This document shows positions 8,554-17,839 of a stretch of 64,000 nucleotides of DNA, piece by piece (positions within the stretch are counted from its first letter, which is position 1; the number at the start of each line of letters is the position of its first letter). Below the pieces are notes generated by a model. It had not been told where the DNA came from, searched no databases, and saw nothing but the letters and a program-made list of their open reading frames with translations. This DNA is from Marinobacter sp. F4206. Lineage in GTDB: Bacteria > Pseudomonadota > Gammaproteobacteria > Pseudomonadales > Oleiphilaceae. Both the position numbers and the translations under genes were made by a program. The stretch is from the NCBI RefSeq assembly GCF_019392195.1, contig NZ_JAHXKI010000001.1, positions 1-64,000 of the forward strand. The letters run 5' to 3'.

Positions 8554-8805
8554 ATGACCGACGACGCAGCCCATCAGCCCCAGCCGGACCCAAGAGAAGA
8601 AAAGTTCATTGTTGACAGTGAGTTACTGACCGAGGATCAACTGAGTGGACTGGTGGGTGAATACTGCACCCGATATCATGGCCTGAACGACACTGAGCAA
8701 CCGCTGGCCGAGCGCGACCGGGTGCTAAAAGCGGTTAAATGCGGGGATTTGGTCGTCTGGTTTGATCCCGTAGAGAATACTGCCGGGCTGGGTTCGCCCT
8801 CTTGA
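8554..8805 (+). CDS. YheU family (UPF0270) protein
   Basis: From the ATG at 8554, preceded by a strong AGGAGGA ribosome-binding site, the product is 83 residues. 'LLTEDQLSGLVGEYCTRYHGLND' followed by 'VLKAVKCGDLVVWFDPVENTAGL' matches the small UPF0270/YheU family. The function of the family is unknown. An acidic, Pro-rich N-terminal stretch of about 15 residues precedes the conserved part. Confidence 0.72.
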   Translation: MTDDAAHQPQPDPREEKFIVDSELLTEDQLSGLVGEYCTRYHGLNDTEQPLAERDRVLKAVKCGDLVVWFDPVENTAGLGSPS

Positions 8806-8905
8806 GGCATTGTCCGGTAATAGGATTTCCGGTTAAAGCTACCCGGATGCTAAGGTACCCGGTACAATCTCGCTGTTTTATCGTAGTCCGTGTACGAGGT
8901 GAATT

Positions 8906-9565
8906 TTGATCAGGGTACTGGTTGTCGATGACCACGAGTTGGTGCGCTCCGGGATTACCCGGATGCTGGCGGATAACCCCGACCTGGAAGTTGTTGGGCA
9001 GGTATCCTCCGGAGAGGATGCCATAGAATTCGTTCGCAGGGACCGACCGGATATTGTCCTGATGGATATCCGGATGCCAGGCATTGGCGGCCTGGAAGCG
9101 ACGCGACGTATCCTCCGGATTGACGACTCGGTTCGCGTGATTGTCGTGACGGCCTGTGCGGATGACCCATACCCCACCCGAGTGATGCAGAGCGGCGCCA
9201 CGGCCTATATTACGAAAGGCGCCGACATTAAAGAGATGGTCCGCGCGATTCGTATGGCCCACGCCGGTCAGCGTTATATCAGCCCTGAAATTGCCCAGAA
9301 AATGGCGCTTAAACAGTTGGGCGGCGACCGGGACGATGAGGGTGAGTTATCCCTGTTTGAGCGTTTGTCCGAGCGTGAGATGCAGATTGCGATGATGGTC
9401 GTGGACTGTCAGAAGGTTCAGGACATCTCCGACAAGCTGTGCCTGAGCCCGAAAACGGTGAACAGCTACCGGTATCGGATTTTCGAGAAGCTGGACATTT
9501 CCAGCGATGTTGAGTTGGCCCTGATGGCCGTCCGGCTCGGGTTACTTGATGCCGACAAGGTCTGA
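8906..9565 (+). CDS. gacA: GacA/UvrY response regulator
   Basis: A 219-residue NarL-type response regulator. The receiver domain (1-120) has the phospho-acceptor Asp in 'DIVLMDIRMPG' (about residue 54), and the C-terminal LuxR-type helix-turn-helix is seen in 'LSEREMQIAMMVVDCQKVQDIS...LCLSPKTVNSYRYRIFEKL'. It probably starts at TTG (8906) with GAGGT five bases upstream. Partnered by the sensor GacS/BarA, it switches on CsrA-titrating small RNAs and thereby lifestyle genes. The gene-pair order with uvrC is conserved across gammaproteobacteria and supports the assignment. Confidence 0.95.
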   Translation: MIRVLVVDDHELVRSGITRMLADNPDLEVVGQVSSGEDAIEFVRRDRPDIVLMDIRMPGIGGLEATRRILRIDDSVRVIVVTACADDPYPTRVMQSGATAYITKGADIKEMVRAIRMAHAGQRYISPEIAQKMALKQLGGDRDDEGELSLFERLSEREMQIAMMVVDCQKVQDISDKLCLSPKTVNSYRYRIFEKLDISSDVELALMAVRLGLLDADKV

Positions 9566-11408
9566 GCCCGCCAGTTATCCAGCGGAGTTCGACAGTAAGA
9601 ACTTCCTGAAGCAGCTTACGGAACGGCCCGGCGTCTATCGCATGTACGACGAAGACGGTTCCGTCCTGTACGTGGGTAAGGCCCGCAATCTTAAAAAGCG
9701 GGTCAGCAGCTATTTCCGCAAGACCGGGCTGGCGCCGAAAACCGAAGCGCTGGTGGCCAAGATCTCGTCCATAGAGGTCACCATCACCGGAAGCGAGACC
9801 GAAGCCCTGCTGCTTGAGCAAAATCTGATCAAGTCACTTCGGCCTCCCTATAACATTCTGCTCCGGGACGATAAGTCCTACCCCTATATTTACCTTTCCT
9901 CTCATGGCGATTACCCGTCGCTGACCTTTCGGCGGGGACGCACCAAAAAGGGTGGGGGAACCTGGTTCGGTCCGTTTCCGAGCTCCGGGGCGGTCAAGGA
10001 AAGTCTTAACATTCTACAAAAGGTATTTCGGATAAGATCCTGTAGTGAAAGCTATTTCAGGAACCGAACGCGCCCCTGCCTTCAGTATCAGATCAATCGG
10101 TGCACCGCCCCCTGCGTGGAGTACATCAGTCCGGAGGACTACCGGGAGGATATCCGGCACGCCACCATGTTTCTTGAGGGCAAGAACCCGGCCATTCTTC
10201 ATGACCTGATGAGCGCCATGGAGTCCGCGTCCAGGAACCTTGAATTTGAAAAGGCGGCCGCCTACCGCGATCAGATCAATCACCTGCGCCACGTCCAGGA
10301 GCAACAGTCAGTCGATGGCGAGGGCGGAGATGCGGACGTGATTGCCATTGCCCAGGACGCCGGAATTGTCTGTATTGTGGTGATTATTGTGCGCGGTGGC
10401 CGGGTACTTGGCACCAAGGACTATTTCCCACGCTATTCTATAGAGCAGACAGAGGGTGAGCTGTTAAGCGCGTTTCTGGGCCAGTATTATTTTGGAGGCA
10501 ACACCCGTCGGGAAATTCCCCGGGATATTCTGGTCCCGGTGGACGTTGAGGGCCAGGAACTGCTGGCCGAGGCGCTCTCCGAGGCTGCCAGCCGGGAAAC
10601 CCGGATTCGTGGCAACGTGAGAGGAGAACGCCGCCGCTGGTTGGAGCTGGCCATGACCAACGCGCGCCAGACCCTGCTGACGCACCTGGCGAGCAAGGAA
10701 ACGGTCTACCGCAGATTGTTGGCATTGCGCGACCTTCTGGAATTGGCGGAGACGCCCTCCCGGATGGAATGTTTCGACATCAGCCACAGCCACGGGGAAA
10801 ATACCGTCGCATCCTGCGTGGTTTTCGACGAGAATGGCCCGCTGAAAAGCGATTACCGGCTGTACAATATCGAAGACATTACGGCGGGAGACGATTACGC
10901 GGCCATGCGGCAGGTGTTGACCCGTCGCTACAAGCGCATGGTCGCAGGTGAGGGAAAACGGCCGGATCTCGTGTTTATCGACGGTGGCAAAGGCCAGCTG
11001 AACATTGCCCGGGAAGTGTTTGACGAGCTAGAAATCTCGGACATACCACTGATCGGGGTCGCCAAGGGTGTTACCCGCCGGGCAGGTATGGAGCAGTTGA
11101 TTGATGCCATGACCGGCGACGTGTTTCGGGTGCCTGCTGACTCGCCGGCGTTGCATCTGATTCAGCACATTCGGGATGAGTCCCACCGGTTTGCAATAAC
11201 CGGTCACCGGGCCAGGCGGGATAAAAAACGACGGCAGTCCACCCTCGAGGGGATCGAAGGCGTCGGCCCGAAGCGTCGGCGCGATCTGATCCACTATTTT
11301 GGCGGGATACAGGAAATCCGCAAAGCCAGTGTGGATGAGATGGCCAAGGTTCAGGGCATCAGCAAATCATTGGCGGAAAACATCTACGCAGCGTTGCATG
11401 ACGAGTAA
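9549..11408 (+). CDS. uvrC: Excinuclease ABC subunit C
   Basis: The product of about 619 residues is the UvrC endonuclease, which makes both incisions in nucleotide excision repair once UvrB is loaded at damage. The N-terminal GIY-YIG domain is seen in 'GVYRMYDEDGSVLYVGKARNLKKR' in family form (about residues 27-50). A UVR motif follows ('LEFEKAAAYRDQINHLR', about 225), then the RNase-H-like nuclease ('MECFDISHSHG' with the downstream 'FIDGGKGQLN'), and a C-terminal helix-hairpin-helix pair ('LEGIEGVGPKRRRDLI'). The start (ATG 9549, or TTG 9546) overlaps the end of gacA, implying coupled translation. Confidence 0.97.
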   Translation: MPTRSEPASYPAEFDSKNFLKQLTERPGVYRMYDEDGSVLYVGKARNLKKRVSSYFRKTGLAPKTEALVAKISSIEVTITGSETEALLLEQNLIKSLRPPYNILLRDDKSYPYIYLSSHGDYPSLTFRRGRTKKGGGTWFGPFPSSGAVKESLNILQKVFRIRSCSESYFRNRTRPCLQYQINRCTAPCVEYISPEDYREDIRHATMFLEGKNPAILHDLMSAMESASRNLEFEKAAAYRDQINHLRHVQEQQSVDGEGGDADVIAIAQDAGIVCIVVIIVRGGRVLGTKDYFPRYSIEQTEGELLSAFLGQYYFGGNTRREIPRDILVPVDVEGQELLAEALSEAASRETRIRGNVRGERRRWLELAMTNARQTLLTHLASKETVYRRLLALRDLLELAETPSRMECFDISHSHGENTVASCVVFDENGPLKSDYRLYNIEDITAGDDYAAMRQVLTRRYKRMVAGEGKRPDLVFIDGGKGQLNIAREVFDELEISDIPLIGVAKGVTRRAGMEQLIDAMTGDVFRVPADSPALHLIQHIRDESHRFAITGHRARRDKKRRQSTLEGIEGVGPKRRRDLIHYFGGIQEIRKASVDEMAKVQGISKSLAENIYAALHDE

Positions 11409-11415
11409 GGACAGC

Positions 11416-11964
11416 ATGAATCTACCCAACATTCTCACTCTCTCCCGCATTATCATGATCCCGGTCTTTGTGATCATTTTCTACCTGCCAGTGGAGTGGA
11501 GTTATCTGGTCAGTGCCTGCATTTTTGCCCTGGCGGGACTGACCGACTGGCTGGATGGGTATCTGGCCCGGAAGCTGGATCAAAGCACTCCGTTCGGCGC
11601 ATTCCTCGACCCGGTCGCGGATAAGTTGATGGTGGCGGTCGCTCTGGCCGTTCTGATCGAGGAACATGCGGCGATTCTGCTTACCATCCCGGCCACAGTC
11701 ATTATTGGACGCGAGATTGTGATCTCGGCTCTGCGGGAGTGGATGGCGGAAATGGGAAGCCGTGCCAGTGTCGCGGTGTCCTACATCGGCAAGATCAAGA
11801 CCACGGCCCAGATGGCGGCCATTGTTGGCCTGCTGGCCTTTCCCCCAGGCGTTGTATGGGCGGACGTGTCCATCGGGTTACTGTATATCGCAGCGGGTCT
11901 GACGCTCTGGTCCATGGGGCTCTACCTGAAGGCAGCATGGGCGGATCTTTTTCCCGCCTCTTAG
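11416..11964 (+). CDS. pgsA: CDP-diacylglycerol--glycerol-3-phosphate 3-phosphatidyltransferase
   Basis: The 182-residue inner-membrane enzyme makes phosphatidylglycerophosphate, the first step to phosphatidylglycerol and cardiolipin. The complete CDP-alcohol phosphotransferase signature is present near residues 53-80 ('DWLDGYLARKLD' then 'GAFLDPVADK'). The opening 'MNLPNILTLSRI' is typical and fixes the ATG at 11416. It follows uvrC by seven bases as in related bacteria, and its stop codon overlaps the convergent lipoprotein gene by four bases. Confidence 0.97.
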   Translation: MNLPNILTLSRIIMIPVFVIIFYLPVEWSYLVSACIFALAGLTDWLDGYLARKLDQSTPFGAFLDPVADKLMVAVALAVLIEEHAAILLTIPATVIIGREIVISALREWMAEMGSRASVAVSYIGKIKTTAQMAAIVGLLAFPPGVVWADVSIGLLYIAAGLTLWSMGLYLKAAWADLFPAS

Positions 11965-12575
11965 TCGCCCGCACCATTGCACTTCGTCGCCCACTGGGTG
12001 ATGGTTTTTGAAAGCCGTTCACCGGCCAGGCTGAACGCTTCAACGACCGATTCAATGCTGGTTCCGTTGGACTGCTGCTCAATTCGGAAACTGTCGGAAC
12101 ACAGTGTGGCCCGGGACCGGTTATTGACGACCTGGCCGTGCAATTCGATCACCACGTTGGCCGTCTGGCCATTGTTTTCACTGTGGAATGCTGAGAGTTC
12201 GCTGATCAGGGTCCAGTCGGCGTCGGCCGGATTGGTGTCACTGATTACGTTTTCAAAGCCCCTGCTGGCGCGAACCGTCCTCAGTAGTAAGTCGCGAACA
12301 ATCACCGGTACCGTGTCCCGCCAACGTACGCCGTCGTACATCTGGAATTCCCAAGGTGTCGGTTTGGCCAGAATCCGGTTGCCGTTTAACGGGTCTGACG
12401 CGTAAGGGGTGTCCACGCGAAAACTGTAGGGCCGGGTTTCGCGAGCGCGAAAGGTTGGATCAGGCACGGAAAAATCCATGACCCGGGGAGGCTCTGGATT
12501 GGGAAATACCGTGCAGCCGGCCAAACTGGCCAGAAGCCCGGCGGTGAGTGTGAATACAGCCAGACGTCGGTTCAC
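11961..12575 (-). CDS. ABC-type transport auxiliary lipoprotein (PqiC/DUF330-like)
   Basis: A 204-residue lipoprotein: signal peptide with lipobox 'LAGC' (Cys about 21), followed by a beta-rich domain of the ABC-transport auxiliary component family (PqiC-like). Such proteins sit on the outer-membrane inner leaflet and work with MCE proteins in lipid transport between the membranes. It is the last gene of the four-gene minus-strand MCE operon, and its start overlaps the MCE gene by four bases. 'VPVIVRDLLLRTVRASRGF' resembles the family's conserved helix. Confidence 0.8.
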   Translation of the reverse strand: MNRRLAVFTLTAGLLASLAGCTVFPNPEPPRVMDFSVPDPTFRARETRPYSFRVDTPYASDPLNGNRILAKPTPWEFQMYDGVRWRDTVPVIVRDLLLRTVRASRGFENVISDTNPADADWTLISELSAFHSENNGQTANVVIELHGQVVNNRSRATLCSDSFRIEQQSNGTSIESVVEAFSLAGERLSKTITQWATKCNGAGD

Positions 12576-13510
12576 TGTGACAGCTCCTTGATGGTTTCAC
12601 CGCCCCAGATCGTTCGTGTGGGATCTTCCCCCAGTCGCCGGGTGAACTGATTGAGGTTACGCAGGGTACTGCGCAGTTCACGCAACGCGGGCGCCAATTC
12701 CCCCATACCCTGCAGGCCTGAATCCATGGCACCTTCGTTCTCCCGGGTCAGCCTGTCAATTCGGGACGAGGTCGCGTGTATGGTTTGCAGCGCCTGATCG
12801 AGCGAGTTCAGCACCGCGCGGCCCTCATTCTGCAGAATGGCGTTGGCGTTATCCGATACCTGGGCCACCCTGATAGCGGCTTCGCCGGTCCGTTTGCCTG
12901 CAGAATCCAGTCTTTCGAGCAGCGCATTGAGTTGACTCCTTTGGGCGAGCAGAGCGTCTGTTGCCTCCCGGGTGTTGGCGAGAATGGCCGTCAGATTCTC
13001 CGTGTTCTGATCGGAGAACATTTTGTTGGCGTTGGTCAGCAATGAGTCGGCTTTTTGCAGCAGGTCCTCCCCATTGGCCATCAGACTGTCGAACGCCGAG
13101 GGCTTGGCCATGATCAGCGGAGGGTTTTGTTGGTCACCTTCGAGTTCGGGGCTGTCCGGGCTGCCGCCACTGAACTGGATGCTCATGCTCCCGGTTATAT
13201 TAGCCAACACCAGGCCAGCCTTCGTATTTTCCCGAATCGGGATCTGCTGATCGACACGGATCAGCACGCGGACGTGGCTGGGGTCGTGAGGCTCCAGTCT
13301 CATTTCAACGACATCCCCTATCTGAACGCCGCTGTAGAGCACAGGATTCCCCGCCGCGAGTCCGCTCACCGGATGGTTAAAGCCGATTTCGTAGTAAGCC
13401 CAGTCCCGGTCGGCTGCGGACTTGCCAAGCCAGAGGGCAAAACCGAGTGCTGCGGCAAACGCTGTCACCGTAAACAAGCCAATAATCACATGGTGGGCCT
13501 TAGGCTCCAT
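12572..13510 (-). CDS. MCE (MlaD-like) periplasmic lipid-binding protein
   Basis: A 312-residue protein with one N-terminal membrane anchor (about 8-28) followed by an MCE domain (about 38-115; 'VSGLAAGNPVLYSGVQIGDVVEM' is the classic MCE start). After this comes a long helical region (about 150-290), as in larger MCE proteins that form extended needles or tunnels. It should be the hexameric substrate-binding part of the neighbouring ABC transporter. 'SIQFSGGSPDSPELEGD' marks the pore-loop part of the MCE domain. The gene is six bases downstream of the ATPase gene. Confidence 0.9.
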   Translation of the reverse strand: MEPKAHHVIIGLFTVTAFAAALGFALWLGKSAADRDWAYYEIGFNHPVSGLAAGNPVLYSGVQIGDVVEMRLEPHDPSHVRVLIRVDQQIPIRENTKAGLVLANITGSMSIQFSGGSPDSPELEGDQQNPPLIMAKPSAFDSLMANGEDLLQKADSLLTNANKMFSDQNTENLTAILANTREATDALLAQRSQLNALLERLDSAGKRTGEAAIRVAQVSDNANAILQNEGRAVLNSLDQALQTIHATSSRIDRLTRENEGAMDSGLQGMGELAPALRELRSTLRNLNQFTRRLGEDPTRTIWGGETIKELSQ

Positions 13511-13515
13511 GATGC

Positions 13516-14343
13516 TTACTCCTGAGACCGGGGTGATTGGGCTCGGAAGGCGCTTTCTGCAGCGCGCCCCCGAGGGCCGTTAAAGTAGTCCTGTATCCAT
13601 GGGTCATCAATGGCGGCGACCCGTTCCAGGCGGTCCGCCACCAACACTTTTTTCTGGGCCAGCACGGCAATTCGGTCGCAAGTGGCGTACAGGGTATCGA
13701 GGTCGTGGGTGACCAGAAAAACCGTGAGGCCGAGGGCGTCCCGCAGGGTGACAATGAGCCGGTCGAAGGCGGCTGCGCCAATTGGATCGAGGCCGGCCGT
13801 GGGTTCGTCCAGGAACAGGACCTCCGGGTCGAGGGCGAGTGCGCGTGCCAGTGCGGCACGCTTGACCATGCCACCGGACAGTTCCGCAGGATACTTCAGG
13901 GCCGCCTCGGGCGGTAAGCCTGTCAGTGCCAGCTTCATGCGGGCCAGGCGTTGTGCCTCCGGCCGGCTCAGCCCAACATGCTCGATCAGCGGAACGGCTA
14001 TGTTTTCCTGCAGGTTTAACGACGTGAAGAGCGCGCCACCCTGAAACAGAACACCGAGTCGTTGTTCAACCAGGGAACGTTGCCGGGCTGGTAGTTGTTC
14101 AAGGTCCTTATCGAACACCCGAATTTCGCCGGCAGCAGGGGGGTTAAGCCCCACGATAGTTCGAAGAAGTACCGTCTTGCCGGTTCCGGATCCCCCGACC
14201 ACGCCCAGGATCTCGCCGTTCATCAGATCGAGATCCAGGTCCTTGTGAATCACGTGGGTCCCAAACTGGTTGCAAAGCCCTCGCACCTGGATAACGGCTT
14301 CCCCAATCGAGTCGGGATGTGGTTCAAGCTGATGATGTTTCAT
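13516..14343 (-). CDS. MlaF-like ABC transporter ATP-binding protein
   Basis: A 275-residue ABC ATPase. Walker A is 'GGSGTGKTVLL' (about residues 50-60), the signature is 'LSGGMVKRAALARALA' (about 153-168), and Walker B is 'EVLFLDEPTAGLDP'. The 'GMVKR' signature variant is typical of ATPases serving MCE systems (MlaF, TTG2A). It powers lipid movement through the permease encoded next to it. The order permease-ATPase-MCE-lipoprotein is that of a self-contained transporter. Confidence 0.93.
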   Translation of the reverse strand: MKHHQLEPHPDSIGEAVIQVRGLCNQFGTHVIHKDLDLDLMNGEILGVVGGSGTGKTVLLRTIVGLNPPAAGEIRVFDKDLEQLPARQRSLVEQRLGVLFQGGALFTSLNLQENIAVPLIEHVGLSRPEAQRLARMKLALTGLPPEAALKYPAELSGGMVKRAALARALALDPEVLFLDEPTAGLDPIGAAAFDRLIVTLRDALGLTVFLVTHDLDTLYATCDRIAVLAQKKVLVADRLERVAAIDDPWIQDYFNGPRGRAAESAFRAQSPRSQE

Positions 14344-14349
14344 AGATGC

Positions 14350-15528
14350 CTACCACCCCATTTCCATGAAGAACATGGCGGCGATCGAGTCGAACAGAAT
14401 CACCATGAAAATGGACTGAACCACACTCGAGGTGGTGTGCTCGCCAACCGATTGCGCGCTCCCGCTGACCTTGAAGCCTTCAAGGCACCCGATAACGGCA
14501 ATCAAAAATGCGAATACCGGGGCCTTGGAGAGCCCTACAAGGAAGTGACGGAGTTCTGTGTCCCGCTCGACAATGGCCAGGAACTGGGCAGGATAAATGT
14601 CGAGCGCCAGGGCACAGACAGCCGCTCCTCCCGCCATACCAGCGACCATGCCGATAAAGGCGAGAACCGGGAGGCTCACCATCATTGCCAGCACCCGCGG
14701 CAGTACCAGCAGTTCAATCGGATTGAGGCCCAATGTCCGGATAGCGTCGAGCTCTTCATTGACCTTCATGGCACCGATATGTGCGGTAAAGGCGCTGGCG
14801 GTCCTGCCGGCAAGAAGGATTGCCGCCAGAAGCACCCCGAATTCCCGCACAAATGAAAAGGCGACCAGATTGACCGTGTAAATAGTCGCGCCAAAACTCT
14901 CGAGAACGGTGGCCCCGAGAAAGGCAACGACCGCCCCCACAAGGAAGGTGAGCAGGGCGACAATGGGCAGGGCGTTGAGCCCGGTTTCCTGTATCGCGGC
15001 CACAAAAGGCGTGATCCGCCAACGCCAGGGGCGAGGCAGCACCCAGAACATTGCCGCCAGGGTCTGGCCGATAAACCCGTTCAGCGTCCGGAGTAACTGG
15101 AGAATACCGTCGGTTTTCTCGCCGGTTTCGGCCAGGAAGCGGGTAATCACGGGTATCCGGGGTGGTTCCGGTTCGGGCCGGTTAGCCATCGCGGCACAGA
15201 CCGCGCACAGCAGTGCCGACTTCTCCGGAGCCAGGCCCTCCGCACGGGAAGCCAGATCGTGAAGGTGTTCGGGGCCTAGGAGAGAAACCAGTTGAAAGGC
15301 GCCGGCGGTATCCAGACGCCCCAGCCGCGAGAGGTCAACACTTACAACATCCGCCAGTTTCGCTGATGCTCTCCAGACAATGCCCTGCAGGTGCTCGTAA
15401 TCCGAGAGCGTCCAGTCGCCTCGAATGGCGAGAGAAGTGCCATCCACGATAGCTTCGCCGGGCGTTGAAGCACTCGCCGCGAAAACCGGATTTTCCTCAC
15501 TGGCGGGGCTGGTCACGTTGGTCAACAA
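14350..15528 (-). CDS. MlaE-like ABC permease fused to an N-terminal STAS domain
   Basis: The product of about 390 residues combines a cytoplasmic STAS-like domain (about 25-105; 'SVDLSRLGRLDTAGAFQLVSLL') with an MlaE permease domain (about 140-390). The permease has five or six membrane segments and the marks 'LVGAVVAFLGATVLESFGA' and 'GAMKVNEELDAIRTLGLNP'. In the Mla system STAS is a separate protein (MlaB), so here the regulator and the permease are one chain, as in several other MCE permeases. The start is uncertain: TTG at 15528 or GTG at 15516, both behind AAGGGA. Confidence 0.9.
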   Translation of the reverse strand: MLTNVTSPASEENPVFAASASTPGEAIVDGTSLAIRGDWTLSDYEHLQGIVWRASAKLADVVSVDLSRLGRLDTAGAFQLVSLLGPEHLHDLASRAEGLAPEKSALLCAVCAAMANRPEPEPPRIPVITRFLAETGEKTDGILQLLRTLNGFIGQTLAAMFWVLPRPWRWRITPFVAAIQETGLNALPIVALLTFLVGAVVAFLGATVLESFGATIYTVNLVAFSFVREFGVLLAAILLAGRTASAFTAHIGAMKVNEELDAIRTLGLNPIELLVLPRVLAMMVSLPVLAFIGMVAGMAGGAAVCALALDIYPAQFLAIVERDTELRHFLVGLSKAPVFAFLIAVIGCLEGFKVSGSAQSVGEHTTSSVVQSIFMVILFDSIAAMFFMEMGW

Positions 15529-15658
15529 TCCCTTGTTCGTTTTACTGTCTAATCACAAGCTTAGAGACTCCCGGGAGTATCTGCCAGTAAGTGTTTCGCT
15601 GTCTATCGAACAAAAAATGCCCAGAAACCGATATAAAACAGAAAGTTGAAAAAATAGG

Positions 15659-15686
15659 TTGACGCAAACGGCCGAATCCGTAGAAT
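15659..15686 (+). promoter_or_regulatory. Sigma-70 promoter of the tRNA(Gly)-tRNA(Cys) unit
   Basis: TTGACG at 15659-15664 and TAGAAT at 15681-15686 are separated by 16 bases. A G+C-rich discriminator and the tRNA(Gly) gene at 15704 follow directly, as expected of a strong stable-RNA promoter. Confidence 0.75.
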
Positions 15687-15703
15687 ACGCCCTCGTTGAC
15701 CAA

Positions 15704-15779
15704 GCGGGAATAGCTCAGTTGGTAGAGCACAACCTTGCCAAGGTTGGGGTCGCGAGTTCGAATCTCGTTTCCCGCTCCA
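15704..15779 (+). tRNA. glyW: tRNA-Gly (anticodon GCC)
   Basis: A 76-base cloverleaf with encoded CCA. The acceptor stem GCGGGAA pairs with TTCCCGC, the anticodon arm is CAACC-TTGCCAA-GGTTG with anticodon GCC, and the T arm contains GTTCGAATC. Its place downstream of uvrC-pgsA matches glyW of other gammaproteobacteria. Confidence 0.97.
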
Positions 15780-15870
15780 ATTTTTCCAGTTCAACTGGAT
15801 GAAAAGTCAGCACAGTCTCTCAATGCCCACCTGAGAGCATGAAAGTCCAATTCCTTTCGGACTTTTACCC

Positions 15871-15949
<79 letters not shown>

Positions 15950-16113
15950 CCCCCAATTTCAAGTACCCGTTGGACCGCAGACAAGTTTAGCGTTCGATTT
16001 GTTGCGCTATCCATCATCTGGCGTCATCCCGGCCTGATATGCTTCAATGACCAGTAATCAGTCAAGTCAGCCAATCAGGCTGGTTTCGATACCTTGGCGC
16101 CTGGTCAACAACA

Positions 16114-17829
16114 ATGAGCACAGACGAGAAGATGGTCAAACGCCGGCGCTCTGCTCTTCGGGGTCGTGAAGTGCAACCGGCTGTACTGTCGGAACTTCGG
16201 GACCTGATCGGTGACGAACGTGTCGATCCGGCATTGCGCCACCGTGATCGCCTGATTGAGCACCTGCATTTACTGCAGGACGCAGACAGTTACCTCTCCA
16301 TGCCCCGGCTTCGGGCCTTGGCGGCTTTCATGAACCTGCCTATGGCCGCGATTTATGAAACGGCCACTTTCTATGCCCATTTCGACGTTATCCACGACGA
16401 GCAAACCCCACCACCCAAGCTGACTCTCCGTGTGTGTGACTCGCTGCCCTGTCGTTTGGCCGGTGCGGAGGCACTGCATCAAGCGTTGTCTGATGGAGCT
16501 GATCCCGAAACGGTAAGAGTACTGCACGCGCCCTGCATGGGGCGCTGCGACACGGCACCGGTGGTCGCCGTCGGGCATCACCATGTATTGAATGCCAGCA
16601 CCCAGAATGTTGAAGCCGCGGTAAAGCAGGGGCAGGTGGAGCCGGGTAAAGTCCGGTGGCAACGTCTGTCGGAGTATCGTTCGATCGGTGGTTATCAATT
16701 ACTGGCGGATTGCCGAGAAGGCCTGGTGAGCATCGAATCGCTCGAGAAGGAACTCGAGCAAGCGGGCCTGCGCGGGCTCGGCGGTGCCGGATTTCCCACC
16801 TTCCGCAAGTGGCGGGCCGTGCGGGCAGAGCCGGGCCCCCGCTACGCCGTGATCAATGCCGACGAAGGTGAACCGGGCACGTTCAAAGATCGCTATTATC
16901 TGGAACGAGAACCTCACACCTTTCTGGAGGGTGCGCTTGTTAGTGCCTGGGCGGTTGAGGCAAAGGCCCTATACATCTATTTGAGGGACGAATACCCCGG
17001 CCTGCAGGGTGTGTTGAAAGAAGCTATTGCTGAGTTGGAAGCAGTCGCCATCGTCGAAAAGGGCTTCGTGATCCTGCGCCGCGGCGCGGGTGCCTACATC
17101 TGCGGCGAGGAATCGGCCCTGATCGAGTCTCTGGAGGGCAAACCCGGCAAGCCTCGCCATCGCCCGCCTTTTGTGGCCCAGAAAGGCCTGTTCGGTCAGC
17201 CCACCCTCGTTAACAACGTCGAGACCGTTTACTGGATTCCGCGTATCCACGCGCAGGGTGCCGAGTGGTTTGCAAACCAGGGGCGGCATGGTCGTAAGGG
17301 GCTTCGCAGTTTCTCGGTCTCCGGGCGGGTCGCCAGGCCTGGCGTTCATGTGGCGCCTGCGGGCATTACGCTTAATGAGCTCATTGAGGAATACTGTGGC
17401 GGCATGGCAGAAGGGCACCGCCTCCTGGCTTATCTGCCCGGCGGCGCTTCCGGCGGCATACTGCCGGCCAGCAAAGCCGATATTCCGCTGGATTTTGACA
17501 CGCTTCAGGAGCACGGCTGCTTCATCGGTTCCGCCGCCGTGATCGTTCTGTCTGATCAGGACAATTTGCAAGCCGCGGCTTCCAACCTTTTGGGCTTCTT
17601 CGCGGACGAATCCTGCGGGCAGTGCACCCCGTGCCGTGTGGGCACCGAAAAAATGCTGACGCTGCTGGAGCGGGATACCTGGGATGAGGCAACGCTCCAG
17701 CGACTCGCCGCCGTGATGGCCGATGCGTCCATCTGTGGTCTTGGCCAGGCCGCGCCCAATCCGGTGCTGAGCCTGCTGCGGGATTTCCGCGGCGAACTGG
17801 CCAGCCACAATCTCATCGCCAAAGGGTAG
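16114..17829 (+). CDS. NAD-dependent formate dehydrogenase beta subunit (fused NuoE-NuoF type)
   Basis: The 571-residue protein joins two respiratory-complex-I-like modules. Residues about 20-160 are a NuoE-type [2Fe-2S] thioredoxin-fold domain with ligands in 'CDSLPC' (about 108-113) and 'CMGRC' (about 141-145). Residues about 185-560 are NuoF-like: 'GLRGLGGAGFPTFRKW' binds NADH/FMN, 'NADEGEPGTFKDR' and 'GAGAYICGEESALIESLEG' belong to the FMN/NAD site, and 'ESCGQCTPCRVGT' holds a [4Fe-4S] cluster (about 500-506). It passes electrons from the alpha subunit to NAD+. The fused layout resembles the beta subunit of Methylobacterium FDH1 rather than the separate FdsG and FdsB of Cupriavidus. The gene is 10 bases upstream of the alpha-subunit gene. 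Confidence 0.92.
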   Translation: MSTDEKMVKRRRSALRGREVQPAVLSELRDLIGDERVDPALRHRDRLIEHLHLLQDADSYLSMPRLRALAAFMNLPMAAIYETATFYAHFDVIHDEQTPPPKLTLRVCDSLPCRLAGAEALHQALSDGADPETVRVLHAPCMGRCDTAPVVAVGHHHVLNASTQNVEAAVKQGQVEPGKVRWQRLSEYRSIGGYQLLADCREGLVSIESLEKELEQAGLRGLGGAGFPTFRKWRAVRAEPGPRYAVINADEGEPGTFKDRYYLEREPHTFLEGALVSAWAVEAKALYIYLRDEYPGLQGVLKEAIAELEAVAIVEKGFVILRRGAGAYICGEESALIESLEGKPGKPRHRPPFVAQKGLFGQPTLVNNVETVYWIPRIHAQGAEWFANQGRHGRKGLRSFSVSGRVARPGVHVAPAGITLNELIEEYCGGMAEGHRLLAYLPGGASGGILPASKADIPLDFDTLQEHGCFIGSAAVIVLSDQDNLQAAASNLLGFFADESCGQCTPCRVGTEKMLTLLERDTWDEATLQRLAAVMADASICGLGQAAPNPVLSLLRDFRGELASHNLIAKG

Positions 17830-17839
17830 GGAAGCCGCC

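Noticed and set aside
15603..15794. Open frames covering the tRNA region on both strands
   Set aside because: They read through the tRNA(Gly) and tRNA(Cys) cloverleaves and show no protein-family signature.
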